64,000 nt of DNA from Primula veris (lineage: Eukaryota; Streptophyta; Magnoliopsida; Ericales; Primulaceae): positions 42,924,795 to 42,988,794 of the forward strand of contig OY821740.1 in the NCBI GenBank assembly GCA_963682055.1. The letters are read 5' to 3'. Shown in pieces: positions 20,950 through 34,372 of this stretch. The notes below the pieces were generated by a model. That model made no database searches. It was given only the letters and a program-made list of their open reading frames with translations, and had not been told where the DNA came from. Each line of letters begins with the position of its first letter. The first letter of the stretch is position 1. Made by a program: the position numbers and the translations under genes.

Positions 20950-23900
20950 TAAAGCTACAAACCTGAAACTGAAAAGGCCAAACGAAAATGATCAAAAACC
21001 AGTATAAGTATGCCGTTGTATGAAGAAGAGATTACGCTTACTCAAAATGGTCATCTTCGTTCAGTTGCAGCTTTAAGGAAAATAACAAACAAATATAAAG
21101 TTAGTCGTCAAAGTTCTATTAGTGTACAAGTTTACCCATATTTACCCCTTTAAATTTGATATGGGATAGGGCCACTAAACTTTGTCAAGATGCCGTTTTA
21201 GCGATAACAGATTCTGATTCTCCAGTATGTAAGAAAACAATCAGCTGTTCTGTTTTATCTCTTCCATAAAAGAACCCTGGTATTACCTTGGTCTTTAGAA
21301 AACAATTCATGTCAGGTGCCAATCTTTTAATAGAAATTAAAGAACTCCTGAGAAAAAACCCAAGGAAGCATTTACATGTCTCATTAAACAGGGAAATTTC
21401 GTTTTTCTATATACTTCGATTACTGCTTTGAAAATACTATCGGCTTGTTAGACTACAACCTTTGAGCAAATAAGCTGACTTATTAAAGCTGGAAAAACCT
21501 AAATCCATTCAGCTTTGTATTTCTAGCTTATTCCGGCTGTGATATTACCCCTGTAATTTTTATAAATGTTCATGCTATGCTATTTAGCTGTAGTAAATCT
21601 AATACATTGCAATTATTCCCTTTATATGAATCTATTCCATTTATATCTAGTTTAGTAAAACAACTAAATATTTTGGTCATACAAGTAAATTATTTGATCT
21701 AAAGATACTACTATAATTACAGGGGGTAATTAACAAAAACATACCCTACCCTATTATATTAACAAAAACATACCCTCAAAAGTTACATTATCAGAAAAAT
21801 TTGGGGTATGAAGTCGAAAAAAAGGAGGTATGAACTCGGAAAAAAAACAGGGTGTGAACTAAAAAAAAAAGGGGTATGAACTCAAAATAAAAAAGGGTAT
21901 GAAGTCCAAAAAAAGGTATAAACTCGGAAAAAACAGGTTATAAACGAAAAAAATGGGTATAAGCTTTAAAAATCAAATATTAGCTTGTAATATACCATGT
22001 ATTTTGTTTAGTTTAGTAATCCAGTGACACTTATTAATATAATACTATAAGTTGAAACCAAATGGGATATCTATATATAAATCGAGTACTATGTTTGTAA
22101 TTTAACAGAAAAGAAAATTTGACTTCCATCTCCATCGTTTTCAACCAGAATCTCATAACTTCATGCAAATTTCAGATTACGAATTGTAGACCTAAACAAA
22201 ATCTCAACGTATCTTAGGGATTTCAAATCAAATGAATTTATTATTATCCCACGAATTTACAGAAATAAAAAATCTCATGAATATTGAAACTTATTTCTAT
22301 TTACCAGATTCAAACACCAAACTTTACAGGCTTCGTCATAGTTTGTATGTATACACGTGATGTATAGAGAGCAAAGTGAGATACAGGATGAAGTTGTATA
22401 TCAGAGAGAGAGGGAGAGAGGGAGGGAGAGAGAGTCACGAACGAGAGAAGAAAGATAAATTTTATTAAGAGAAACAAAAATAACGTGCGAGGTATGTTTT
22501 TGATATTGAAAATTGTTTGGGTATGTTTTGTTAATTTTCCCATACATCTACTCTCTTTCTTTAAATGGTCTAGGTCTGACCCATTACTAAATACTAACCC
22601 TACTCAGGAACTGTTTGGTTGTAGCTTTTAAGCTCAAAAGCTGAAATTTCTAACATGGTACAAAAAATCTGGCTCTTTTGAACATTGTCGGAAAAAAGCT
22701 ACTTGTTTGGTATGCTTCTAAGAGTGTACATAACACATTTGGGAGCCAATAAAATAAATTGGATTATTAAGTATAAAAAAGGCAAATTAAAGATGAAATC
22801 GATAAGTAATCTTGAAAACTTACTTAGACTTGGATTGTAACCCTGGCTTGGATTTTCAATATCAATTGACGTAGACTAGTAAAAACTGAAATAGATATGG
22901 AGAGAAAAGAAAGGAGATAGTAAGATGCACACACATCAATAGATTTCTATAATAGTAGGTGAGAGCTGTACAATTTTGTGATTGTCATAAAGAGAGAGAG
23001 AGAGAGAAGGACGCATAGAGGCTAAACAATTAGCGAAAATTAAGATATGAAAATATAACCAGGGTATCTAAAGGCATAATAAATCTGTAAATTCACTTGC
23101 AGTCAAAACTTTTCAACTCCCAAACAATCCAACCTCTAAAGGTCAAATGATTAACATTATAATTGAAGGTAGTAATGGTGAGATCTAAATTGTCTGAGCT
23201 AACAGAAATACTGAACTCCAATTTAAGATGATTAGTCCATGATCTGAATGCAACTCCTTATTATTAGTTATTTTCTTTTACCTGTGGCATAACTTGCTAC
23301 AAGCGAAACATATTCTTGATCTTTCATACTATTTTAAATAAACTATCAGAATAATGAAACCCCAATGACCTACTTTCGGTTTTCTAATTCTCAATATAAG
23401 ATATAAAACTGAAACAAGTTTCTCCTTAGTTAGTTATCCAATCAGAAACATTGAATGACTAAATTCTTGTCATGCTCAAACGTTTTAATTCTTATCATGT
23501 CCCTGCTAATAACAACCCACAAGTATAAACACGCCAGATTTTATAACTTCCTACCTCAAACTCAAAATTAAAATATACTTTAATCTAATACTTAAATACC
23601 GTATAGTAAGTTTCAATATTATTTTAATTTATCTAATCAAATAAAAGAAATAACAATTTTCACTATAACGACCCAAAAATTATGCCTAACTCACCATTGA
23701 GACCAATCATCACGTAAGGACTTTACCAATATGGGTTGATCACATAAAACTAATATCAATTTGGGTTACTTCCACAGATTCTTAGCAATATCTAAGTACA
23801 CTCTTCCGATTCCTTTTGTGTATATATATATATACTTCCGTAACCTTTCTTTTTATCACTTTTCTTTCATAGTTCATCAAGTAGTCAAAAATCTTCCCCA

Positions 23901-25475
23901 AGCCTCACTTCTGCATATGCTGAAACATAAAAATCTAGAAAACTAAACAAGCACTTCCTAGTTTGTAACCGACTAACCGGCAACACACAAAATAAAAAAT
24001 AAAGTAGGAACTGTTACCCAAATAGACTATAGAATAACGACCATAATAATCCAACTGATAATACTTACCCTTTTAAACTGACTTAAACTTGTACTAAATT
24101 GTCCGAAAAAAGATACAGCACAAATAATTCGCCTTCAGATTTACCATGTATCAGAACTGAAACAGGTACTACCCACTAGCTTAAATTCTCAGTTACAAAA
24201 TTATTAATGAAATCACAAACCCAATATCGATATTCACTGGGTTTCTTAATATAACACCATGTAGTCCGGATAGACAAATTGCTAATAAAGAAATCGAACA
24301 ACAATTGCGGGGGAAAAAAATCAAGTCCTTTGAGCTATTAATAACTAGAACATTCTAATGTGCTGCATTCATACATATTTAAAGGAAAAATCTGCTATCA
24401 ATATCATCTCAATTGCTAAATTATAAGTTATGTCAATGACGCCATCAGTAATTTTATCAAATGCTAAGACACTAATACTCTGAATAAAACTTCATCAACC
24501 AGCTAACCAACATGCAGTTTTAGACTCAAAATTAGACAAATATAAACTCATAACAATCCTAACTTAAACCTTAGGCAGAAACTCAGGATGCAAAAGTTAA
24601 TAGCTACTAAGTATCAATTGAAACTTCACCCTTAGACAGTTAGACGTCCACTCCTACCAGAGAACTAGTAACCTTCTAATCTTTTTGCCATTTTCTTTTC
24701 CATATCATTCTTTCATGGAGTGGATCCAAGATACTTCTAAGTTCTCATCACAACAATGTAAATTCACTAACTAATAAAAACCCAGTTACTAATATCAGAT
24801 TCCCCTAAATTAAATGGTGGCTACCGTAATTATTGTTCTTATCTTTTCACTTTTTACATATATGCTACCTTAACACAACCAATATATAAATATTAAAAAC
24901 CTAACTACAAATTATGTCTCCAAAGCTCAACCATCTGAAAGCATCAAAATAAATTACCGTAAGCAAGCTCAAAGACCAACCAAAAGTCGATCTAATTTCA
25001 TAATAAGAGGTAAAAAACAAATATAAACATTTACGACTACAAAAAGTATTTTAAATCCTTCTATAAATTGTGACATTATAAATTATATAACCTAAAAACA
25101 ACCAGCAAATAAACAAAATACCCATTATTAATCACGAGTTCAAATCCCAAAAAGGCTGGTAGAGAACTCATTTGAAAAAAAAAAATGTAAATAATAGCCT
25201 TAGTTGAAACTCGTTACCAAACATATGTATTTTTGTGTTCAATTGTTCATTAAACTTAAAGCTTCTAGGTTTTCCAAGGAAGAAAACAAACAACAAATTA
25301 TATCACAGATTCACAACTAAAAGTGAAAACCCAATTATGATTTAAGAAATTCCAACCAAATACATTCAAAATTAACACCCAACACATTTTGACTGAAATT
25401 GAAACTCAAATTACAAAAACACACGAAACTAAAATTAAAAAAAAAAAAAAAAACTGTAGCGAGATGAAAAGATAC
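20950..25475 (-). other. Probable leader intron of MED7, transposon-rich
   Basis: Between the coding start and a candidate leader exon near 25.5 kb there is no other coding sequence. It contains a foldback element (21722-22541), GA tracts near 22400 and 22990, and AT-rich DNA. A 29-bp stretch near 21038-21066 flanked by AG and GT could be an optional leader exon. A 4.5-kb leader intron is long but possible; the alternative is that transcription starts just before 21.0 kb. Confidence 0.4.
21722..22541. mobile_element. Foldback element with TAACAAAAACATACCC ends
   Basis: The left end GGGTAATTAACAAAAACATA is mirrored at the right end as the reverse complement of GGGAAAATTAACAAAACATA, with a second weaker repeat of the motif inside each end. 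Inside are degenerate 20-bp units GGGTATGAACTC-AAAAAA (about 21800-21965) and a GA tract. No coding capacity. Target duplication not clear. Confidence 0.55.
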
Positions 25476-25555
25476 CGAACAATAGTAGATGACGGAAAGA
25501 TAGTCTATGTCCCCTCCGGAAAGAGAGGGTTTAGAGAGAGAGGAACCAAGTGTAT
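25476..25555 (-). other. Candidate 5' leader exon of MED7
   Basis: On the minus strand a CT-rich leader with CTCTCTCTCTAAACCCTCTC ends at a GTTCG/GTATCT donor (intron begins at 25475). A TATATA stretch lies just upstream at about 25553-25562. It is the first promoter-like site upstream of MED7 in the right orientation. Transcript data are needed to join it to the gene. Confidence 0.4.
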
Positions 25556-25756
25556 ATATGTATAGACTGTATCTTATAGTTTAAGGTGGACTGTATTTTG
25601 TTCCTTATTTGTTTTGTTTATGTTATCACACTATTAGCCCTTCAGTTTTGGGAAAATAAATACACACCTGACCATCGGACCCAATAATTTCGGGTCGGGT
25701 CCGGTCATTCCTCCCCATCCTTATTCAGTCAATTCTATCTCATCCTATTTTTCTTA

Positions 25757-26897
25757 ATGGGTTAATTCATGTTTTCTGTACCCAACTATCGTCTTTTAAC
25801 AATTTGCATACACAACTATTATTTTTAACAATATACGTACTAAATTAACAGCAATCGATCAATAACCATACTCTGGGTGACATGTCAGCAATTAAACAAA
25901 CAGTTGGCAAAAAAACTGCTTATGTGTGCTTATCAATATTAAAAAAACACCAGCACACACTAGCTGAACCAAATTATCTGCTGGTTAAAACAAATCAATT
26001 CAGCACTAGGAAACAATTACCCATAATTAAAAAACAGTATTGCTAATTAGTAATTAATAAGCAAACAGCCAAACAACTTCATAATTAAGCATAGATACCA
26101 ACAAAACAAAAAAACCATCTTGGCCAAAAGTAAATAAAAAAATAAAAATCACTGTCTTATTGAACTTATCAGAACCTTCATCAGTGACTTTTCATTTAGT
26201 AGCAAAAAAATTAACTAAAAAACCCCCCAAACTTGTCCATAAAAAAAAAGATACATATGAAGTAAACAAAATCACTTTAGGAACCCAAACATATAAATAC
26301 AGAGATCCAAAAAGAGAATAAAAAACAGATCTTTATCCCAATAAATCATCCAAACACAAAACCATAAACAAAAATAAAAAATACCCAATAAGTAGAAATC
26401 TAACCTGATTGGACAAACCCTATATTTGTTTTTCGCAAATTAACTTAATTGCGTATATAAACCGCTGAAATAGAGGTGGGTTTTTTTTCTTAATTGCGTA
26501 TATATATATATATATATATGTAAGTATGTATGTATATTACCTGGTGAGATTTCACCTATATATATATTTCAGATGATGACGAAGACCAAGACAAGAATAT
26601 AGAGAAATTATATAAAAAAAATGTATAGAGAGAGTTATACGTACAGAGAGATAAATTATATACACCTGCTTGTTTAATTGCTGTCCTGTGTAACATGGAT
26701 AAGCACACATAATCAGTTTTTTTTCCAATTTTTTTTCCAACGGGTTGTTTAATTACTGACATGTCATCTAGAGTAACCTAGCGTATGGTTATTGATCGAT
26801 TGCTGTTAATTTAGTATGTATATTTGTTAAAAATAATAGTTGAATATGCAAATGGTTAAAAGGCGATAGTTGGTTACAGAAAACATGAATGAACCAT
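25757..26897. mobile_element. 1.14-kb foldback element with 200-bp inverted ends and TTA target duplication
   Basis: The first about 200 bp (from ATGGGTTAATTCATGTTTTC) match the reverse complement of the last 200 bp (from ATGGTTCATTCATGTTTTCT). TTA flanks both ends (25754-25756 and 26898-26900). A TTA duplication is typical of PIF/Harbinger-type elements; the ends do not show the classical motif, so the superfamily is tentative. The middle is AT-rich and non-coding. Confidence 0.7.
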
Positions 26898-27952
26898 TTA
26901 TTAATATTGTTTATTTCAACCACACAGCCCATCATCGCCTAATTAATTCGTCACACTCACCGTCGTCGTAATATGTCATACAAGTTGTGTGCCGACTTTG
27001 TTGTATTGTTATGTTGATGTCACGTTGACATTGATCATCACATTTCATTTTATTGTTGTTCTTGTCCATCTAGGATTGTCTGTTATAACAATAACCAAGT
27101 CGTCATTTGTCTATTCGAGTACTCCGCATTGTTTAACTTTTTACATACATATTTTATTCTATCTTCATATTTGTTTGTATATGGAAGACGGTGCCACAGG
27201 TCGTGCTCGACAACATGTCATACTCGTCGCAACGACGAAACGTAAATAGTGTTTATTCATTTTGAGCATGTATGTTGATGTTTCTACTCGATCTTTTGAT
27301 CTATCTATGCAAATCAAATGTTTGCGTAAATCGGATAGAGTATATCCTATTCTCAATTAATTATACGCATATACGAGTAAAACAAATAAAATTACAAAAT
27401 TTTAGTTAAAAATATGATAGTCCACGATAGTGGTAATGTTGATACTTGTTGATGTTCCAAATAAACTCGTGTAATGAAGTAATCAAGACCTTGAAAGATC
27501 CCGTCAGCGAAGCAACAAAGATTTAATAATGACGGTGCTAAATTTTATATAAAAAAGTAGTAAATAAAACAATTCTCAACCATCAAACAAACTAAATTTG
27601 CTCTCCTCTTTTCCCTCTTTTGTTGTGTGCAATCAAGGTTTTGTAATGAGTTTAATTATACTTAATATATGTATAGTTTGTTTATACATCAGTCGGATAA
27701 ATAGTTGTTATGGTTTGATTGCATTACCATGCATAATTGTTGAATTTAATTAGGAACCACATGTATATTTAGTTATGTGCAAATTATGTTCTTGATGATC
27801 ATTATATCATCTTGTGCATGTGAATTTAGCCTTGGTAACTCGATAGCTAATTGACATCCGTCCAGGCAAACATTTTTATCATGGTTTGGCCAAAAACCTC
27901 TGTTAGCTGAGTGGTGGAGAAAATGAACCACTACAATAGGTTTGGCATGGTT
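26898..27952. other. Intergenic, no gene seen
   Basis: AT-rich sequence with short open frames that show no family resemblance. Nothing repeated or structured stands out. Confidence 0.5.
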
Positions 27953-28331
27953 TTAGATCATGTGAGGTGGAGTTGGCCTTGAATAACCAGAAGGTGGTAG
28001 TGGCAAAGGGTTGATTACAGGTGGCAATGTGGGCCCAGGTGGTGGTTGTTGGAAAAACATGTGAAAACATGGGTGTTTCCGAATGGTCACTGGACCAACT
28101 TCGAGTCATTATTTCGTGTAACAGCGCTGAGTTGTTTATACCGTAATCAACGTGGTTGAGTAGCCCGTGTGACGAGCTTCGTAACGGTATATCACATGAC
28201 CTATTCGGAGAATGGGTGTGAATACAAAGTGGCTTCAAAGTTGGTACCTCGGAAGCTCAAATCTGGAAAAACGAAATGGTTAATGAGAAAAACCATTTAG
28301 TATAATCCCATATTGGAAGATTAAGAGTTAA

Positions 28332-28816
<485 letters not shown>

Positions 28817-28827
28817 TCAGTAGAGCC

Positions 28828-28835
28828 TATAAAAG
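28828..28835 (+). promoter_or_regulatory. TATA box of the solo LTR
   Basis: CCTATAAAAGGC in the middle of the LTR, followed after about 30 bp by a CTCATTTCAG-type initiator region. This would be the U3/R boundary of the former retrotransposon and may still start transcription to the right. Confidence 0.6.
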
Positions 28836-29257
28836 GCAGCCATCCCCCTCTCATTTCAGTACACCTTCATACACACAACTCACAGCATAAGCATACACTT
28901 AGTGAGAGAGAACCGCACCACCAACAGCTCGACCTGTGGTTCGGTGCCGGTTTCCATACGAGCCACTCTGAGATAGAAGTTGTACCTTGGGAACAAAGTC
29001 CCGAAACCAGAAACCTTTAAAGGTGGTTCGGGAAATATTGTTTAAGGGAAACTGCTCAGCAGTTGCCTCTTCTTTTACTTTATGTTATTTATTTTTCAGT
29101 CTTTTACTTTCTGTCCATTTCATTTCAGTACCGTTTCATTTCTGTAATTTACTTTCCTGTACTGTTTCTTTTCTGTATTTACATTTCAGTACTGTTTACT
29201 TTCAGTCTTTCGATTCTGTTATTTACTTTTCAGTTCTGTAATTTCCAGTATTTACAA

Positions 29258-29570
29258 AAAACAGTCCGGCAGTTTTTTATTTGTTAAAAACCAGTCCGGC
29301 AGTTTTTTATGCTTTAAAACCAGTCCAGTTTGTTTTGTTCAAAACCAGTCCGGCAGTTTGTTTAAAACCAGTCCGGCAGTTTGTTAAAACCAGTCCGGCA
29401 GTTTTGTTTAAAACCAGTCCGACAGTTTTGTTTAAAACCAGTCCGGCAGTTTGTTAAAACCAGTCCGGCAGTTTCTGTAAAACCAGTCCGGCAGTTTCTG
29501 TAAAACCAGTCCGGCAGTTTCTTTAAAACAGTCCGGCAGTTTCTTTATTTCAGTCCAGCAGTTTTATTTA
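29258..29570 (+). repeat. Tandem CCAGTCCGGCAGTTT array in the LTR
   Basis: About 13-14 units of 20-29 bp with the core AAACCAGTCCGGCAGTTT and a variable T-rich spacer. A few units carry single changes (CCAGTTTG, CGACAG). It lies downstream of the LTR TATA box, in the R/U5 part. Confidence 0.9.
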
Positions 29571-30521
29571 TTTGTTGAGTCAGGAATTGTAATTCATATT
29601 CCAATTGTGAGAAATAAAATTGTTTATTTCCTTTGCGTTCCTGTCTCTTTTATTTATTGTCCTTTCATTATTGTATTCGAAATAGTACCAAAAACCAACA
29701 GTGGTTGCGGTGGCAATGGATGGATAATAGGAGGATGAGGCAATGGTTGGATAATATGGGGTAAAGGTGGGAAAGGGCGCGCTGTGGGTGGCAAATAGCA
29801 ATTTATATGCGGTGAAGGGCGGTAAGTTGGTGGTAGACGAGGTCCCCACTTAGACGGTTTGGGTGGTAAAGGTCGAACATGATGGGGGTGAGGCGGAAAA
29901 GGTTGATGTGGTGGTCGATGTGGCAATGTGGGATGAGGCGGATACGGCTGATGTGGTGGGTGAGGTGACAACGTGGGATGAGGCGGGTGAGGTGGAAATG
30001 GGATACGTGGTGGATGAGGTGGCAACATGGGGTGAGGCGGATGAGGTGGCAATGGTGGATGAGGTGGATGTCGGATGAGGTGGCTTGGGTGGCCGAGGAG
30101 GAAACAATGGTGCCGCGTATCGGCACATGCCGTATAAGCAAAAGCTAAAAAAAGGGCATCGATGAAAACACCGACCACAATGAAAAGGGTTGATGTTGGT
30201 ATTATGGCATAATACCCTCTACAACACTGCCAAGTGAATGGACATCTTACCCCACACAAACCACAATTATTGACATCGGAAATGACATCTACATAACTGT
30301 TATTACAACATAGGTTATACAAATTTAATCCTTCCAGGAAATGAAAAAGTTATTTAAAATGGCCCATTTAGAAATAACCTCTTAGCTCAAGTTGTAAAAT
30401 AAAAATTACATTACAAGTCCCAAAAACGTATTTTTTAACATAAATAGCACAAAAATCATGATATAAGTGCAAAAAGCGTTTTACCAAGGATATATCGAAA
30501 TAGTGTATGAATATATATATA

Positions 30522-30560
30522 CTAGTAATCGTGCCCCACGCGTTGCGTGTGCGGTGCGTA
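30522..30560 (-). mobile_element. Possible Helitron 3' terminus
   Basis: On the minus strand the sequence reads a GC-rich hairpin (CACGC-AAC-GCGTG), about 14 nt, then CTAG followed by T. Helitron 3' ends have a hairpin about 10-12 nt before CTRR and insert before T. No matching 5' TC end is identified, so this is tentative. Confidence 0.35.
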
Positions 30561-31527
30561 ATGCAATAAAAATATAGAAAATATGTATACTTATGATATA
30601 AATATGTGGATAATACAAAAAAAAATATAGTTTAAAATTTAAAAGAATGTTTGGTTGTTAAAGAGATATAAATTGTGAGTTTTTGCAACCATATATCCTT
30701 TACCATAAGCGTGTGAAAATTTAATCAAGAACTCGTCATAAAATGAATAATTCATTCACTTATATGATGACTACTTTTTTCTTGTTTTTTTTTTCATAAG
30801 AAATGATATAACTACAAGATTAGACTTACAAACACTATGACAGCCGTAGAACACGTCTGACGTATCGTGTACAACTTATTTGGACTTTCAAACAACACTG
30901 AGCACTCCAATATTTTGTAGTGTCGGATATAAGAGCAGATGGAAAAGACAACTTACGCTAAGCGAAATCCGTGAATTAGACTTTATTAACAATGTACTAA
31001 TTCTATGACTGATTTTAGATCGACACCGATAAAGTTAAGGAAAAAATACGTTTAGTGCACTATACTACCATTATTTAACGATTTAGGTATTGAACTACCA
31101 ATTTTAACAATTGAGTTACTAATCTACGAAATTTGTCACAATTGAGTAGCTATCGTTAAACAAAATGATGAAATGACATTCACACTCTCTTGTCTATCAC
31201 ATGCTGAGTGTGATTCTGTCAACATAAGTAAAAATTAGATCTGCAAATGTGAGATATAGCAACCATAATTTTGTCGATGTATGATGTTAGTGCATTAATT
31301 AGACGAAATTTTGTAATTTGGTATCTAAATTGTTAAAAGTGAAAGTACATTACCTAAATCATTAAATATTGTTAATACAGTACACTAACCATATTTTTTT
31401 TCATAAAGTTATGTAGCTGTTTTTCCATCGGAATAACTTTGGTTAGAGATACAATATGACCAAATCAAAATTTGAAATTTGTGAACTTATCATCCTGTTC
31501 CCTTGCGTTGCCACTTACCACCAAAGG
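30561..31527. other. Intergenic, no gene seen
   Basis: AT-rich DNA between the STIG1-like remnant and the duplicated RPAC1 segment. If the Helitron end is real, part of this would be its body. No coding family recognised. Confidence 0.4.
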
Positions 31528-32253
31528 GACCAGAGCATGAATATGACTTAGTAGTTGGATAAGAAAAAAGAAAATAAAACAGCTTATAATCAAAGTTGAA
31601 AGTAAAAAATGAAAATAGTTGTAAAACTTATTAACTCAATGGTGCTTTCCGCTATTATTTAAATATATAGGAATGTAATTCTAATTTATCCAAAACATTA
31701 AACCCCATATAAATCCGCATTTGTATAAAGCCTCAAAAACCCTAAATAAGCACAAGGTCCCACCCTTAGAGAGAGATGCCAGGAAAGACACCAATATGGG
31801 AATTGCCGGAGGTAACAAATGAGAAGATTTCAGAAGATTATGAACTCCGCATAACCAAAATTTTTTGCAACAAAGATGCTCATGCTCATATATATATATA
31901 TATATATGGGACTGATCTACACACATAAAAAAACACACACTATATTTACACATTCATCCTAACCATCCATTTAGTTTAGATCACAACTAGTTTTACACAT
32001 TCATTCTAACCATCCATTTAGTTTAGATCTCAAATAGTTTTACACATTCATCCTAACCATCCATTTAGTTTAGATCTCAACTAGTTTTAAGCGAGTATTT
32101 TTGGTGAATAGTTAAAAATAATCTAGGCCATTGAAAATAAATTAAATGGATGGTTATGATGAATGTGTAAACTTAGTGTGTTTTTTTATGTGTGTATATA
32201 TCCTTCTCCATATATATATATATTACTTATTATATTTATTTATATATATACCT
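31528..32253 (+). pseudogene. Truncated copy of the RPAC1 promoter, leader and exon 1
   Basis: Collinear with 43911-44378: same promoter region, a telo-box-like AAACCCTAAAT, GAGAGA leader, and an ATG at 31776 opening a 38-codon frame (31776-31889) equivalent to RPAC1 exon 1 but with several replacements, then the (TA)n tract where the intron donor would be. The copy ends at 32253, before any further exon, and Copia-derived DNA follows. A MITE sits in the TA tract. It might be transcribed but cannot make RPAC1. Confidence 0.85.
31907..32210. mobile_element. MITE in the TA tract of the RPAC1 exon-1 copy
   Basis: Inverted ends share CACACATAAAAAAACACAC and ACACATTCATC.TAACCATCC. Inside, a 47-bp unit starting TTACACATTCAT is repeated three times (31946, 31993, 32040). 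The corresponding tract near 44325-44345 has no insert, giving an empty-site comparison and proving insertion after duplication. TATATA flanks both sides. Confidence 0.85.
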
Positions 32254-32742
32254 CTGTTGGAAATAAATGGATAGTCGAACAGTGGTATCAGAGTTTAAAA
32301 TATATTTGGTAATGTAATTTGTTTTCGAGAAGTTGATTTATTCAGATTGTCCAAGATTGAGTACCATCATTGGAGAATACTAATTTCAATACGTGATGGG
32401 TAAACATGTGTCTATATTTTGATGATCGTGAGATAGATAATCTTAGATTTGCGAATTATGATAAAGAAAAATAGCGAGACATGAAAGAAAAAGACTACAC
32501 GACGAATATGACATCATGTACAAAGTGTGTCAGTTTAATAAAAATACGTGTAAAGCGCTACACATCGACCGAAATGTTTATGGAGCTTGTCGCGGTTGAA
32601 GAAAATGCGATCGAAACTAAGACAAGTTGTGAATATGGTGAAAAAAAATGAAGTTGAAGTGAAATATACGAAATCACAAGACAAACTAGCGGATAGTTTT
32701 ACAAAGGCTCTCGAGTAAGAAAAATTTCGAATGGCAGTGATG
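32254..32742 (+). mobile_element. Internally deleted Copia retrotransposon remnant
   Basis: TGGTATCAGAG at about 32283 matches the primer-binding site complementary to initiator tRNA-Met used by many Copia elements. A gag-like start (KIEYHHW, near 32350) follows. At the far end, the plus frame VEVKYTKSQDKLADSFTKAL, near 32655-32715, is the typical end of a Copia RNase H domain. Everything between, including integrase and reverse transcriptase, is missing, and frames are broken. Confidence 0.65.
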
Positions 32743-34372
32743 ATTATCTCCTGGTGCACATTGGCAGTGATGATTGTATTATAGCTGATGAGACTTAAAA
32801 TGTAACTTGCCCATATAAAAGCTCCTTTGTCGTTAAAGCTAATATCACATTAAAGACTCAAGACTCTATGTAGGCTCATTAACTGTCAAGCCCAACAATA
32901 AATGGGCCCACACGGCCCAAAACCCTTCCGCCTTAAGGAAATCATGAGCAATAGCCGAACGGCTCAAAGGAAGGCCGGACCACTTATGGAATTGGATTTA
33001 TGGTGACAAGATCATACGATTTGATTTTCTGCCTAATATCTTGAAGACACATCCAAATGGATCATCCTATCATAACTTGACACGTGGACAATTGTCTCCA
33101 CTCATTGGCTATAAAAATATCTCATTGTAAAGAAGAAGAGTCATTCAAGAACAAAGAAATGAAGCAAATATACTACTTTTTATAATTTCCTCTTACAAAG
33201 TAGTTTAGAGCTTTCTTATGCAGCTAAAAGCTTATCAATTATTTATAAACACTTTGAGTTGATTTTAGACTCATCAATAGCTTAATCCCAGTTCTGCTTC
33301 AGCATCTTCACAAGTAATAAAGCTGTTTTTCAAAAGATAAAGAACTCCTAGTGCACATTACTCAAAATGGGGAACTATACTACGAGATATCAAACTTATA
33401 AGTAAACAATATATCCATGTATTATATAACCTTCAAAATTTCGTCAGCTTCCTTTTCAGCCTTTCCAGACTTAACCAGCAAAGATGAACAAGTATCGTAC
33501 AGGTTCTTATCATGACCTGCAAAACAGTTATCATTTTTATAATTTTTCAAAAAAAAACTTATTTGTTTATCACAGGTTGTAATAAAGAGGCACAGAAAAG
33601 ATACATACATTCATTTTGTCTCCAAAAAAAGTATGCTTGAAGTGCATCTGTTGACGCACATACTATGACTTGAGATTGAAATGAAGGGGTATATCTCGAA
33701 AAAAACTCAGGGAAATACTCTATCCATTTTGTGACATAAACAGATGTGAAGAAAGAAACAAGAAGGGACAGTATTTTGCTGCATATAAGAGTTTGAAATT
33801 ATTTACTTAAATGCATCTGGCCAAACAATCTAGAAAATGTAGCCGATAAAGAAAATGAAGCTATCGAAATAACATATGATTAAAATCCAGAGAAAATATT
33901 TTTGATTTCCCTTATAATTTCATTTTGGACGAGAATAGATCATTTCCAAATAATGTGTAGCATTACTTTACATTGTCAAAGAATAGATCATTTCCAAATA
34001 TGGTAATTTATAAATAGACCACGAACTTCAATGATTCGCTTGTAGAAATTAAATGGAAGTTCATTCAGAACAAAAAGTATATATTTTGAAAAGTAGCATA
34101 GAAGAAATCACCTGGCACGCCTCTTGTAGAACGTGGACTCACTTTTCAGCACAAAGCTGAAAGACATAATTTTGTTACTCAAGCCAGTGATATTACATAT
34201 ATATGTAATTTAAGTAGGAAACAGATAAAGAGTTATACCTGTACTCATCACTAAATCCAAAACCGAACGATATATCAGGATACGCTTCCAAAATAGCAGT
34301 TGCGCATGAGTTCATCAGATTCGCGGCTTTCTCGTCATTTGATTTGTCAAACTGATGAGTATCAGAAAACCT
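32743..34372 (-). pseudogene. Partial duplicate of THG1 exons 2-5 with adjoining introns
   Basis: Direct repeat of 39247-40875, about 1.63 kb, with few substitutions and one single-base indel. It holds counterparts of exon 2 (from 34370 down), 3, 4 and 5, all still open with splice sites, and the LTR-like DNA (about 32780-33310, with GGCTATAAAAA) also present in the original intron 5. It lies downstream of the last THG1 exon in gene direction, without exon 1 or a promoter, so it is probably silent. The duplication ends exactly at the 5' edge of exon 2, yet a new AG remains there. Confidence 0.9.
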
